Source of the DNA: Paracraurococcus sp042666655
GTDB taxonomy: Bacteria > Pseudomonadota > Alphaproteobacteria > Acetobacterales > Acetobacteraceae
DNA: 64,000 bases
Direction of reading: 5' to 3'
NCBI RefSeq assembly: GCF_042666655.1
Contig: NZ_JBHTDE010000001.1
Location: forward strand, 744,001-808,000
The notes under the pieces were generated by a model. It searched no databases and was not told the origin of the DNA. It was given only the letters and a program-made list of their open reading frames with translations. A program made the translations under genes and the position numbers. Shown piece by piece: positions 25,217 through 35,328 of this stretch; positions within the stretch are counted from its first letter, which is position 1, and each line of letters begins with the position of its first letter.

Positions 25217-26602
25217 ATGAACAGGTCTGCATCCGTGGCCTGTTTGCTCGCCTGGCTGGTCGCCTGGCCGGCCTGGGCGCAGCATGGCGGTGGCCTTGGC
25301 GTGGCGCCGCCGCCGGGCCCGGCCGAGGCGGCGATCTTCCCCGACCTCGCGGCACGGCAGCAGGCGCTGGAAGCGGCAGGCTGGATGGTCCGCGGCCAGT
25401 CGACCTTCGTGCAGCAAGTCCACCCGGCCTTCCGCGCGCCCTATCGCGGCGAGAACAGCCTCGGCGCCGGCGCCCAGGGGCGCAACACCCTCTCGCTCGA
25501 TGTCCTGCTCGGCCGGCGGCTTTGGCAGGGGGCCGAGGTGATCGTCGACCCGCAGGTCTCGCGCGGCTTCGGCCTGTCCGGCACCCGCGGCCTGGCGGCC
25601 TTCCCGAACGGCGAGGCCTTCCGGGTCGGCAGCGACATGCCGACCCTTTATGTCGCCCGTGCCTTCCTGCGGCAGACCATCGCCCTGTCCGGCGAGCGGA
25701 GCCCGGCGGAGCACGACCCGCTGCGTTTCGCCGGCAGCCTGCCGCGCGAGCGGATCACCCTCACCGCCGGCAAATTCCCGGTCTTCGATATCTTCGACGA
25801 CAACCGCTATGCGCATGACCCGCGCACCCAATTCCTCAACTGGGCCTTCGCCTCTGCCGGGGCCTTCGATTTCGCCAACGACGCCAAGGGCTTCACCAAC
25901 GGCGTGGCGCTGGAATGGGAGTCCGGCGCCTGGGGTCTGCGCGGCGGCGCCTTCCAGGTGGCCAAGCGGATCAATTCGCTCTCGCTCGACCCGCAGCCAT
26001 TGCGCGGTTTCCAATTGCTGGCCCAGGCCGACCGTTTCTACGACTGGGGCGCGCGGCCGGGGGCGCTCCGCCTGCTGCTCGGCCTGTCCCGCACCCGGGC
26101 GCAGCGCTGGGAGGCGCTGGTCGAGGGCGACATCACCGCGACCGAGGTCAGCCCGACCGGCGCCTCCACCACCAAGACCATGGCGGTGCTGAACTGGGAA
26201 CAGGAATTGCGCGACGACCTCGGCGCCTTCGCCCGGGCCTCCTGGAACGACGGCCGGACGCAGAACTGGATGTATACCGAGATGGACTGGGCGGTCTCCG
26301 CCGGCCTGTCCTGGACGGGGCAGCGCTGGGGACGGGCGGCGGACACGGTCGGCCTGGCCGGCAATGTCGGCGGATTGTCGCCCGGCCATAGGCGTTTCCT
26401 CGAGGCCGGCGGGATCGGCTTCATCACCGGCGACGGCAGGCTCCGTTACCGGGCCGAAGTGGCGGCCGAGGCCTATTACCGCTGGCGCGCCGCGCCGGGC
26501 ACCGATGTGACGGCCGACCTTCAGGTCTTCGGCAACCCCGCCTACAACGCCGATCGCGGCCCGGTGGCGGTGCTGGGGCTACGGCTGCGCACCGCGTTCT
26601 GA
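25217..26602 (+). CDS. OprB-type carbohydrate-selective porin family protein
   Basis: 461 residues from the ATG at 25217; an ATG at 25175 would add 14 residues but neither has a good ribosome site. A signal peptide of about 24 residues (ACLLAWLVAWPAWAQ) leads to a beta-barrel protein. It resembles OprB-family porins in blocks such as FVQQVHPAFRAPYRGENSL, GRRLWQGAEVIVDPQVSRG and GKFPVFDIFDDNRYAHDP, and ends in a C-terminal aromatic (LRTAF). It would allow passive entry of sugars or export-linked diffusion. Position beside glycosyltransferases suggests a link to polysaccharide, but uptake of sugars is equally possible. Confidence 0.78.
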   Translation: MNRSASVACLLAWLVAWPAWAQHGGGLGVAPPPGPAEAAIFPDLAARQQALEAAGWMVRGQSTFVQQVHPAFRAPYRGENSLGAGAQGRNTLSLDVLLGRRLWQGAEVIVDPQVSRGFGLSGTRGLAAFPNGEAFRVGSDMPTLYVARAFLRQTIALSGERSPAEHDPLRFAGSLPRERITLTAGKFPVFDIFDDNRYAHDPRTQFLNWAFASAGAFDFANDAKGFTNGVALEWESGAWGLRGGAFQVAKRINSLSLDPQPLRGFQLLAQADRFYDWGARPGALRLLLGLSRTRAQRWEALVEGDITATEVSPTGASTTKTMAVLNWEQELRDDLGAFARASWNDGRTQNWMYTEMDWAVSAGLSWTGQRWGRAADTVGLAGNVGGLSPGHRRFLEAGGIGFITGDGRLRYRAEVAAEAYYRWRAAPGTDVTADLQVFGNPAYNADRGPVAVLGLRLRTAF

Positions 26603-26652
26603 ACCTTGGCCTGCCGCCCGGCGTTGCGCCTCGAACCACCGAGGCTCCGCCG

Positions 26653-27636
26653 ATGTCCGCCACCACCCGTTTCGCCCCGCCCGGTCCGCTCGGCTTCGGC
26701 GGGGCGCCGCTCGGCAACATGTTCGCCGCGATCGACGAGGCGACCGCCGAGGCCTCGCTGGGGGCCGCCTGGGATAGCGGCGTCCGCTACTACGACACCG
26801 CGCCGCATTACGGCGCCGGCCTGTCGGAGCACCGCTTCGGCCATGTGCTGCGGCAGCGGCCGCGCGAGGAATTCGTGCTCTCGACCAAGGTCGGCCGGCT
26901 GCAGATCCCCGACCGCAACGCTCCCCGCACGGTGCAGGTCTTCGTCGACGCGCTGCCCTTCCGCCCGGTCTACGACTACACGGCCGACGGCACGCGCCGC
27001 TCGATCGAGGACAGCCTGCAGCGGTTGGGGCTGTCGCATATCGACATCGCCTATATCCACGACATCGCCGAGGACACCCATGGCGCGGCCTGGGAAGGCC
27101 TGTTCGACCAGGCGATGGACGGCGCCGCGCAGGCGCTGACCCGGCTGCGGGAGGAGGGGGTGATCCGTGCCTGGGGCCTCGGGGTGAACCTGACCGAGCC
27201 CTGCCTGCGGGCGCTGGACCGGGCCGACCCGGATGTCTTCCTGCTGGCCGGCCGCTACAGCCTGATCGACCATGCGGCGCTGGATGCGCTGTTCCCGGCC
27301 TGCGCCGCGCGCGGCGTGCACGTGGTGGTGGGCGGGCCGTTCAATTCCGGCCTGCTCGCCGGTGGCAAGACCTTCAACTATGCCGTGGCGGCGCCGGCCG
27401 AGGTGATGGCGCGCGACCGGGTGGCGGCGGTCTGCGGCCGGTACGGGGTCGATATCCGCGCCGCGGCGCTGCAATTCTGCGCCGCGCACCCGGTGGTCGC
27501 CTCGGTCATCCCCGGCGCCAAGGGCGCGGCGCGGGTGCGGGAGAACGCCGCGCTGATGCGGGCGCCGATCCCGGCCGATTTCTGGCAGGCGCTGAAGGCG
27601 GAGGGACTGCTGCCCGAGGCGGCGCCCACCCCCTGA
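26653..27636 (+). CDS. Aldo/keto reductase, aldose dehydrogenase type
   Basis: A 327-residue TIM-barrel oxidoreductase. Catalytic residues are visible: Asp48 and Tyr53 in RYYDTAPHYGAG, Lys79 in STKVG, and a His in IAYIHDI. The layout (GGAPLGNMF at the N-terminus, YDYTADGTRRSIEDSLQRLG mid-protein, ASVIPGAKGAARVREN for the cofactor) is that of D-threo-aldose or L-fucose dehydrogenases. These use NAD(P)+ to oxidise aldoses to lactones, consistent with the porin upstream and the Bug-type binding protein downstream. The substrate is inferred. Confidence 0.87.
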   Translation: MSATTRFAPPGPLGFGGAPLGNMFAAIDEATAEASLGAAWDSGVRYYDTAPHYGAGLSEHRFGHVLRQRPREEFVLSTKVGRLQIPDRNAPRTVQVFVDALPFRPVYDYTADGTRRSIEDSLQRLGLSHIDIAYIHDIAEDTHGAAWEGLFDQAMDGAAQALTRLREEGVIRAWGLGVNLTEPCLRALDRADPDVFLLAGRYSLIDHAALDALFPACAARGVHVVVGGPFNSGLLAGGKTFNYAVAAPAEVMARDRVAAVCGRYGVDIRAAALQFCAAHPVVASVIPGAKGAARVRENAALMRAPIPADFWQALKAEGLLPEAAPTP

Positions 27637-27759
27637 CCGCCTGCTGGCACGCCGATTGCGGACCCGGGGCGGTGGCGGCCGCCCGGGGATGATCCGGGGC
27701 GGGGCCGCCCCCTGCGCGGGCATCGCCGCGCCGGCCCTGCGCAGATCGAAGGCACCGCC

Positions 27760-28737
27760 ATGCTCCGCCGTATGCTCCTCACCGCCGCCGCCGGCAGCCT
27801 TGCCGCGCCCGGCCTGCTGCGCGCCCAGGCCGGGCCATGGCCGAGCCGGCCGGTGCGCATCATCGTCCCCTACGCGCCGGGCGGGGCGTCCGACATCATT
27901 GTCCGGCCGCTGACCGAAGGCCTGGAGAAGGCCTTCGGCAAGCCCTTCCTGGTGGACAACCGGACCGGCGCCGGCGGGTCGGTCGGCACCGCCGCGGGCG
28001 CCATGGAGAAGCCGGACGGGCACACGCTGCTGGTCAGCAATACCGGGCCGCTGGCCATCGCCCCGGCGCTGTTCCCCAACCTGGCCTATGACCCGGCGAA
28101 GAGCTTCGCCTGGGTCGCCATGCTGGCCGGGGCGCCGATCGCCTGCGCGGTGAGGGGCGACGGGCCGATCCGCTCGATGCAGGACTATGTCGCGGCGGCC
28201 AGGGCGAAGCCCGAGGCGGTCAGCTTCGGCTCCTCCGGCGTCGGCACGCTCGGCCACCTGACCGGCGTGCTGTTCGGCATGGAGGCCGGGGTGCAGATGC
28301 TGCACGTGCCCTTCCGCGGCGCGGCGGAGGCGCAGCAGGCGGTGCTGTCGGGCAATACCGAGAGCCTCTGGGACACCGTAGGGGCCAATGCGGCGGCGAT
28401 CCGGGCGGGCGGTCTGCGCGGCTTGGGGATCTCCGCCCAGGGGCGGATCGCCGCGGTGCCCGGGGTGCCGACGCTGGCCGAGCAGGGCTTCCCGCGGGTG
28501 GTCGCCACCAACTGGTTCCTGCTGGCGGCGCCGGCCGGGCTCGACCCTGAGATCGCCGCGAAGCTGCGCCTGGCGGTGCAGGAGGCACTGGCCGGCGCGG
28601 TGGTGAAGGAACGGCTGGAGGCGGCGGGGATCGTCTCGCTCGGCACCCCGGGCGCGGCCGAGATCGGCGGCTTCGTGGCGCAGGAGGCGGAGCGCTGGGG
28701 CAAGGTCGTGCGCAGCGCCGGGATCAAGCCCGCGTAG
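27760..28737 (+). CDS. Bug-family tripartite tricarboxylate transporter binding protein
   Basis: A 325-residue periplasmic protein, paralogous in family to the 15641-16615 product. The signal peptide (MLRRMLLTAAAGSLAAPGLL) ends near RAQA. Bug signatures: WPSRPVRIIVPYAPGGASD, DNRTGAGGSVGTAAGA, and HVPFRGAAEAQQAV. The ATG at 27760 follows GAAGG. It is an orphan with no TctA/TctB genes nearby. Following an aldose dehydrogenase gene by 123 nt, it may collect an aldonate or related acid. A T-less hairpin lies 6 nt after the stop. Confidence 0.88.
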   Translation: MLRRMLLTAAAGSLAAPGLLRAQAGPWPSRPVRIIVPYAPGGASDIIVRPLTEGLEKAFGKPFLVDNRTGAGGSVGTAAGAMEKPDGHTLLVSNTGPLAIAPALFPNLAYDPAKSFAWVAMLAGAPIACAVRGDGPIRSMQDYVAAARAKPEAVSFGSSGVGTLGHLTGVLFGMEAGVQMLHVPFRGAAEAQQAVLSGNTESLWDTVGANAAAIRAGGLRGLGISAQGRIAAVPGVPTLAEQGFPRVVATNWFLLAAPAGLDPEIAAKLRLAVQEALAGAVVKERLEAAGIVSLGTPGAAEIGGFVAQEAERWGKVVRSAGIKPA

Positions 28738-28743
28738 AGCGGA

Positions 28744-28765
28744 CCACCGGGGCGAGGCCCGGTGG
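28744..28765. terminator. 8-bp GC hairpin after Bug-type gene
   Basis: CCACCGGG and CCCGGTGG pair perfectly around a 6-nt loop, starting 6 nt after the stop at 28737 and ending 75 nt before purH. There is no T run, so it is a candidate intrinsic-like or Rho-assisting terminator separating this gene from purH. Confidence 0.5.
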
Positions 28766-28840
28766 CCGGATTCGCGCCCGCAGCCGGTTCCGGCCGCGGG
28801 CGATCTGGTCTATGCCGCGGCCCTTCCCGGAGTTGCCCCG

Positions 28841-30418
<1,578 letters not shown>

Positions 30419-30444
30419 ATGCGGCGGGGCTTTGGGGCTGGACC

Positions 30445-31053
30445 ATGGAACGCTTGATCGACGGCTACCGCCGCTTCCGCGCCGAGACCTGGCCGCGCGA
30501 GAAGGCGCGGTTCGAGGAATTGGCGGCGCAGGGCCAGAGCCCGCGCACCATGGTCATCGCCTGCTCGGACAGCCGGGTCGATCCGCAGATGATCTTCTCG
30601 GCCGGGCCGGGCGAGCTGTTCGTGGTGCGCAACGTCGCCAGCCTGGTGCCGCCCTACATGCCGGACGCCGCCTTCCATGGCACCAGCGCCGCGGTGGAAT
30701 TCGCCGTGCGGGTGCTGCGGGTGAGCGAGCTGGTGGTAATGGGCCATGCGCTCTGCGGCGGCGTCCGCGCCATCCTGGAAGGCCCGCCGCCGGAGGCCGG
30801 GGACTTCGTCGCCGGCTGGATCAGCATCGCCGCCCGCGCCCGCGACGTGGCGCTGCGCTGCGACATCCCCGAAGCGCGGCAGGAGGTCGGGGAGCACGAG
30901 GCGGTGCGGATCTCGCTGGCCAACCTGATGACCTTCCCCTTCGTGGCGGAGGCGGTGGCGGCCGGGCGGCTCACCCTGCGCGGGGCGCATTTCGGCGTGG
31001 CGACGGGACGGCTGGTGTTGTTGCAGCCCGATGGGTCTTTCGCGGCGGCCTGA
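30445..31053 (+). CDS. Beta-class carbonic anhydrase
   Basis: A 202-residue zinc enzyme hydrating CO2 to bicarbonate. Zinc ligands and the catalytic dyad are visible: Cys40, Asp42 and Arg44 in IACSDSRVDP, and His101 and Cys104 in VMGHALCGGV. The RNVASLVPPY block near residue 62 is also typical. No signal peptide is seen, so it is cytoplasmic. It lies 26 nt after purH and is probably cotranscribed with it. Repeat family I copy D begins directly after its stop codon. Confidence 0.94.
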   Translation: MERLIDGYRRFRAETWPREKARFEELAAQGQSPRTMVIACSDSRVDPQMIFSAGPGELFVVRNVASLVPPYMPDAAFHGTSAAVEFAVRVLRVSELVVMGHALCGGVRAILEGPPPEAGDFVAGWISIAARARDVALRCDIPEARQEVGEHEAVRISLANLMTFPFVAEAVAAGRLTLRGAHFGVATGRLVLLQPDGSFAAA

Positions 31054-31170
31054 GCAAGGCCGGGGGAGAAGGTATTCTCCCCCGGACCCCCTCATCTATT
31101 TCTCCGAGTTCAGGCCCGGCCTGCGGGGAGGGGTACTTTTTCCTCCCCGCGATTTTCGCCCGGTGCGAGA
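31054..31170. repeat. Dispersed intergenic repeat, family I, copy D
   Basis: About 117 nt starting one base after the carbonic anhydrase stop and ending about 27 nt before rmuC. It opens GCAAGGCCGGGGGAGAAG and is the most diverged copy. Two perfect 9-bp hairpins are visible: GGGGGAGAA/TTCTCCCCC around GGTA (31062-31083), and GCGGGGAGG/CCTCCCCGC (31123-31150) whose loop holds TACTTTTT, as in copy A. It may also terminate the purH transcript. Confidence 0.65.
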
Positions 31171-31197
31171 GTCGGGGCCGCGACTCGGGGGATCGCC

Positions 31198-32223
31198 TTG
31201 CCTGACTGGCTGCTGCCGCTGCTGGTGCCATTGGCCGCCGCGCTCGCCGGCGCGCTGCTGGTCGGCACCCTCGCGCTCGCCTTCCGCCCGCGCGGCGGCG
31301 GGGAGGGCATGCTGATCCTCGCCGACCGGATGGAGGCGCTGTCGGACCGGCTGGACGCCGCCGTCGCGGCGCAGAACGAGCGCCTCGGCCGGGCGCTGGC
31401 CGACAGCGCCGACCGCACCCAGGACAGCGCCCGGCGCATCCACGAACGCCTGGCCGTCATCGACGCGGCGCGGGCGAATATCGAGGCGCTGGGCGGCCAG
31501 GTGACCAACCTCGCCTCCATCCTCGGCAACAAGCAGGCGCGCGGCGCCTTCGGCGAGGTGCAGCTGCGCGACATGCTGGCCGACCGCCTGCCCGCCGATG
31601 GCTGGGCCTGGCAGTTCAGCCTGGCCAACGGCACCCGCTGCGACGCGCTGATCCGGCTGCCCTTCCCACCGGGCCCGATCGCCATCGACAGCAAATTCCC
31701 GCTGGAAGCCTGGCAGGCGCTGCGCCGCGCCCCGGACGAGGCTGCCCGCCTGGTCGCCGAACGCCGCATGGCGGCCGATATCCGCAAGCATGTCGACGAC
31801 GTCGCCCGCAAATACATCTGCCCCGGCGAGACCGCCGAGGGCGCGCTGATCTTCCTGCCCTCCGAAGCGCTCCACGCCGACCTGCACGCGCTGTTCGGCA
31901 CCCTGGTGGCCGAGGCCGGGCGGCGCGGGGTCTATCTCGTCTCCCCCGGCACGCTCTGGGCGGTGCTCGGCGCCATGCGCGCCCTGATGCGCGACGTCCG
32001 CCTGCGGGCCGAGGCACAGGCCTTGCGTCGGGAAGTGGCGAAGCTGGCCGAGGAGACCGGGCGGCTCGACCGAAGGGTCGCCAGCCTGAAGCGGCATTTC
32101 GCGGAGATGCAGGTGGACGTGCAGCAGATCGAGACCACGGCGCAGAAGATCACCGCCGCCGGGGCGCGGATCGAGGCGGTGGAGATGGACCCGCCCGCCG
32201 CCGCCGCGCGCGCCGCCGAATGA
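31198..32223 (+). CDS. rmuC: DNA recombination protein RmuC homologue
   Basis: A 341-residue protein. An N-terminal membrane segment (about residues 3-30, LLPLLVPLAAALAGALLVG) is followed by a coiled-coil region and then the RmuC nuclease-like domain from about residue 95. That domain contains NKQARGAFGEVQLRDML, then IAIDSKFPLEAW with a conserved Asp-Ser-Lys, then GALIFLPSEALHADL and LVSPGTLWAVLGAMRAL. RmuC limits recombination at inverted repeats. The start is TTG at 31198 after GGGGGA; the first in-frame ATG would remove the membrane segment. The stop overlaps the nucleoside transporter gene by ATGA. Confidence 0.9.
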   Translation: MPDWLLPLLVPLAAALAGALLVGTLALAFRPRGGGEGMLILADRMEALSDRLDAAVAAQNERLGRALADSADRTQDSARRIHERLAVIDAARANIEALGGQVTNLASILGNKQARGAFGEVQLRDMLADRLPADGWAWQFSLANGTRCDALIRLPFPPGPIAIDSKFPLEAWQALRRAPDEAARLVAERRMAADIRKHVDDVARKYICPGETAEGALIFLPSEALHADLHALFGTLVAEAGRRGVYLVSPGTLWAVLGAMRALMRDVRLRAEAQALRREVAKLAEETGRLDRRVASLKRHFAEMQVDVQQIETTAQKITAAGARIEAVEMDPPAAAARAAE

Positions 32224-33464
32224 GCCTGCTGCAATTCCAGGCGCTGCTCGGCCTGCCGCTGCTCTGCCTGCTGGCCTGGGCCTGTGGCGGCTGCCGCCGG
32301 GGGGTGCGGCCGCGGGTGGTGGTGGCGGGGCTGTTCAGCCAGCTGGCCGTCGCCGGCGCCCTGCTGCACATCCCGCCGCTGCGCGCCGGCTTCGCCGCCG
32401 TGGGCGACGCGGTCGATGCCCTGGCGCGGGCGACGCGGGCCGGCACCACGCTGGTCTTCGGCTATCTCGGCGGCGGCCCGCTGCCCTTCGCCGAACTTGC
32501 GCCCGGCGGCAGCTTCATCCTGTTCTTCCAGGCCCTGCCGCTGGTGCTGCTGGTCGGCGCGCTGTCGGCGGTGCTGTACCACTGGCGCATCCTGCCGCTG
32601 GTGGTGGATGCGCTGGCCGGCGGGCTGCGCCGGCTGTTCGGCCTGTCCGGCGCCTGCAACCTTTCGGTCGCCGCCAATGTCTTCGTCGGCATGGTCGAGG
32701 CGCCGCTGCTGATCCGGCCCTGGCTGGCGACGCTGACCCGGGCGGAGCTCTTCGTCTCGATGGTCGCCGGCCTCGCCACCATCAGCGGCAACATGCTGGT
32801 GGTCTATGCGACCATGATCGCGCCGGTGGTGCCCGACGCCGCGGGGCAGTTGCTCACCGCCAGCCTGATCGCGGCGCCGGCCTCGATCCTCGCCGCGCTG
32901 CTGATGCTGCCCGAGAGCGAGCCTGCCGCGGTCGGGGCGGAGGGGCCGATGCCGCGGCTCTATGACGGCACCATGGATGCGCTGGTGCGCGGCACCGCGG
33001 ACGGGCTGACCCTGCTGCTCGGCATCATGGCCTCGCTGGTCGTCTTCGTGGCGCTGGTGGCGCTGCTGAACATGGCGCTGGAGCCGCTGGCCGGCCTGAC
33101 CCTGCAGCGCCTGGCCGGCTTCGCCTTCTGGCCGCTGGCCTGGGCCATGGGCGTCCCGGCCGCGGAATGCGCGACGGTGGCCGAGAGCCTCGGCATCAAG
33201 GTCGTGGTGAACGAGTTCGTCAGCTACCTGCAGCTGGCCGCCAGCGGCGGGGCGGGTCTGGCGGAGCGGTCCCGCATCATCCTCACCTATGCGCTCTGCG
33301 GCTTCACCAATTTCGCCTCGGTCGGGATCATGGTGACGGGGATGTCGGCGCTGTGCCCCGAACGGCGGGCCGAGATCACCGGGCTGGGGCTGAAGAGCCT
33401 GGTCGCGGCCAGCATCGCCTGCTGCATGGCCGGTGCGACGGTCGGCGTGCTGACGGCGCCATAG
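32220..33464 (+). CDS. Concentrative nucleoside transporter (NupC/CNT family)
   Basis: A 414-residue inner-membrane symporter with about 10 hydrophobic segments. CNT features include GSFILFFQALPLVLLVGALS, then the nucleoside-binding region GLSGACNLSVAANVFVGMVE with EAPLLIRPW, and later MGVPAAECATVAESLG, VNEFVSYLQL and YALCGFTNFASVGI. It imports nucleosides driven by a proton or sodium gradient. The ATG at 32220 overlaps the rmuC stop by 4 nt, so the two are translationally coupled although no functional link is obvious. Confidence 0.92.
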   Translation: MSLLQFQALLGLPLLCLLAWACGGCRRGVRPRVVVAGLFSQLAVAGALLHIPPLRAGFAAVGDAVDALARATRAGTTLVFGYLGGGPLPFAELAPGGSFILFFQALPLVLLVGALSAVLYHWRILPLVVDALAGGLRRLFGLSGACNLSVAANVFVGMVEAPLLIRPWLATLTRAELFVSMVAGLATISGNMLVVYATMIAPVVPDAAGQLLTASLIAAPASILAALLMLPESEPAAVGAEGPMPRLYDGTMDALVRGTADGLTLLLGIMASLVVFVALVALLNMALEPLAGLTLQRLAGFAFWPLAWAMGVPAAECATVAESLGIKVVVNEFVSYLQLAASGGAGLAERSRIILTYALCGFTNFASVGIMVTGMSALCPERRAEITGLGLKSLVAASIACCMAGATVGVLTAP

Positions 33465-33505
33465 CGGCTGGGAACGCCGGAGGCCGCCACCATGTTCAGG
33501 GGGGC

Positions 33506-34240
33506 ATGCCGCAGGACGTCGCTTATCCCCCGCTCGACCGCCCGAAGCCCGTCGCCGATGGCGTCTGGGTGGTGGATAGCGGCCCGCTCCGGGTGCTCGG
33601 CCTGCCCGTCCCGGTGCGGATGGTGGTGCTGCGGCTGGCCGATGGCGGGCTCTGGCTGCATTCGCCGACCCGCTTCTCCCCGGCCCTGGCAGCGGCGCTG
33701 ACGGCGCTCGGCCCGATCCGGCACCTGGTCTCCCCTGGCACGGCCCACTGGACCCAGATGCAGGCTTGGCAGGCGGCCTTCCCGGAAGCGCGGCTCTGGG
33801 CGCCGCACGGGGTGGTGGAGCGGGCGCGGGGCCAGGGCACCGTGCTGCGGGCGCATGGCACGCTGGGGCCGGAGCCGCCGGCGGACTGGGCCGGGCAGGT
33901 GGCGCAGGAGACGCTGGCCGGCGCCGGCTTCGTCGAGGTGGCCTTCCACCACGCCGCCAGCCGCACGCTGGTGCTGTGCGACACGGTCCAGGCGATGGAG
34001 CCGGCCCGGCTGCCCTGGGCCATGGGGCTGCTGGTCCGGGCGCTGGGCGCGGCCGGGCCGGCCGGCGGCACGCCGCGGCATGTCCGGCTGGTGATGAGGC
34101 GACATGCCGAGGCGAACCGTGCGGCTGCCGAGCGACTGCTGGCCCTGGCGCCGGTCAGGGTGGTCTTTGCCCATGGCGCCTGGTTCGCCGAGGATGGCGC
34201 GGCCAGGCTGCGCGCAGCCTGGCGCTGGATGCTGAAGTAG
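33506..34240 (+). CDS. DUF4336 domain-containing protein
   Basis: A 244-residue protein matching DUF4336, a family distantly related to metallo-beta-lactamase fold proteins with unknown function. Blocks seen include PLDRPKPVADGVWVVDSGPL near the N-terminus, LWLHSPTRFSPALAAAL, HLVSPGTAHW and LCDTVQAM. It lacks a full HxHxDH motif, so hydrolase activity is doubtful. The ATG at 33506 follows AGGGGGG very closely. It is followed 11 nt later by a cupin gene on the same strand, probably in one transcript. Confidence 0.75.
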   Translation: MPQDVAYPPLDRPKPVADGVWVVDSGPLRVLGLPVPVRMVVLRLADGGLWLHSPTRFSPALAAALTALGPIRHLVSPGTAHWTQMQAWQAAFPEARLWAPHGVVERARGQGTVLRAHGTLGPEPPADWAGQVAQETLAGAGFVEVAFHHAASRTLVLCDTVQAMEPARLPWAMGLLVRALGAAGPAGGTPRHVRLVMRRHAEANRAAAERLLALAPVRVVFAHGAWFAEDGAARLRAAWRWMLK

Positions 34241-34251
34241 GGGGGTGGGTG

Positions 34252-34674
34252 GTGGAATTGATCTCCATGGGCGGCCTCGAGCTGCGCTTCCTGCAGAGCC
34301 GGGAGGCCACCGGCGCCGATGTCGACATGTTTGAGATGACAGTGCAGCCGCAGGCCCGCATGCCGGTGCCGCATTACCATGAGAATTGGGACGAGGCGGT
34401 CTACGGCCTGGCCGGGGTCGTAACCTTCACGGTGGCCGGGGCGGAGGTGCCGCTGGGGCCGGGCGAGAGCCTCTTCATCCGCCGTGGCGTTGTACATGGC
34501 TTCCGCAACGACGGGCCGGCGCAGGCCAAGTGCCTCTGCCTGCTGACGCCCGCGATGCTGGGGCCGGCCTATTTCCGGGAGATGGCAAAGCTGCTGGCGC
34601 GGCAGCCGCCCGACAAGGCGGCGATGGGCGAGGTGATGCGTCGCTACGGATTGGTGCCGGTGATGCCGGCCTGA
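34252..34674 (+). CDS. Small cupin-domain protein
   Basis: 140 residues from a GTG at 34252, placed about 7 nt after AGGGGGGT; an ATG at 34267 is the alternative. The cupin core is clear: motif 1 VPHYHENWDEAVYGLAGVV gives the metal-binding His, His and Glu, and motif 2 LGPGESLFIRRGVVHGF gives the second His. No signal peptide. Cupins of this size bind small ligands or isomerise sugars, and nothing more specific can be read. It probably shares a message with the DUF4336 gene and faces the secreted cupin gene convergently. Confidence 0.78.
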   Translation: MELISMGGLELRFLQSREATGADVDMFEMTVQPQARMPVPHYHENWDEAVYGLAGVVTFTVAGAEVPLGPGESLFIRRGVVHGFRNDGPAQAKCLCLLTPAMLGPAYFREMAKLLARQPPDKAAMGEVMRRYGLVPVMPA

Positions 34675-34771
34675 ACCCGCCATGCCCAGGCCGGTCGTGC
34701 ACGGTGGACCGGACGGCGCGCTGCCCGGAAGGTCGGCACGATTGCAGCCCTCCCGGGTGCCGGCGCCCTGG

Positions 34772-35170
34772 TCACGGGTGGATCATGTCGAGGAAGGGCA
34801 TCCCCGGCTCCGAGACATAGACGATGACCACGCGGAGCGGCCCCTGGGTGCGGTTGAAGCCGGTCATCCGCACGCCGTGCGGCTCGACCAGCGCTTCCCC
34901 GGCGCGGACCAGGGCCGGTGGGCGGCCCTCCATTTCCAGCGTGAAGGTCCCTTCCAGGACGTAGACGGTCACCGGGTGGCGGTGGGTATGGAAGACGGTG
35001 CGGTCGCCCGGACGGAAGCTGGCGGTCAGCACCTGCACCTCCTGCTGCTCCCCGCGCGGCATGCCGGTGACGACCTCCCGCAGCAGCAATTGCGGTCGGG
35101 CGAGGGAGGCCTCCTGCGCCGCCAGCGGCGTGGCGGCCAGCGACAGGACCAAGGCGAGCAGCGGACGCAT
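34772..35170 (-). CDS. Secreted cupin-domain protein
   Basis: A 132-residue protein with an N-terminal signal peptide of about 18 residues (LLALVLSLAATPLAAQ). The cupin part has motif 1 TVFHTHRHPVTVYVLEGTF with two histidines, and LVRAGEALVEPHGVRMTG as motif 2. It is therefore a small periplasmic beta-barrel binding a metal or small ligand; such proteins often lie beside redox or amine metabolism genes. It is divergent from the class III aminotransferase gene across 158 nt and may be coregulated with it, though no site is evident. Confidence 0.78.
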   Translation of the reverse strand: MRPLLALVLSLAATPLAAQEASLARPQLLLREVVTGMPRGEQQEVQVLTASFRPGDRTVFHTHRHPVTVYVLEGTFTLEMEGRPPALVRAGEALVEPHGVRMTGFNRTQGPLRVVIVYVSEPGMPFLDMIHP

Positions 35171-35328
35171 GGCGCGGTCTCCGGACGGGCGGAAGGTGAA
35201 TGCCCGGGCGAGGGCGCCGGGTCCCTCCGCCGCTGGAGAGGGACATGCGTTGCATCGTGCCTGGCCGCATGGAACGCTCGATCCATGTTCGCCGCGCGCG
35301 ACGCCTGTCTGCCCGACCCGGAGGAAGC

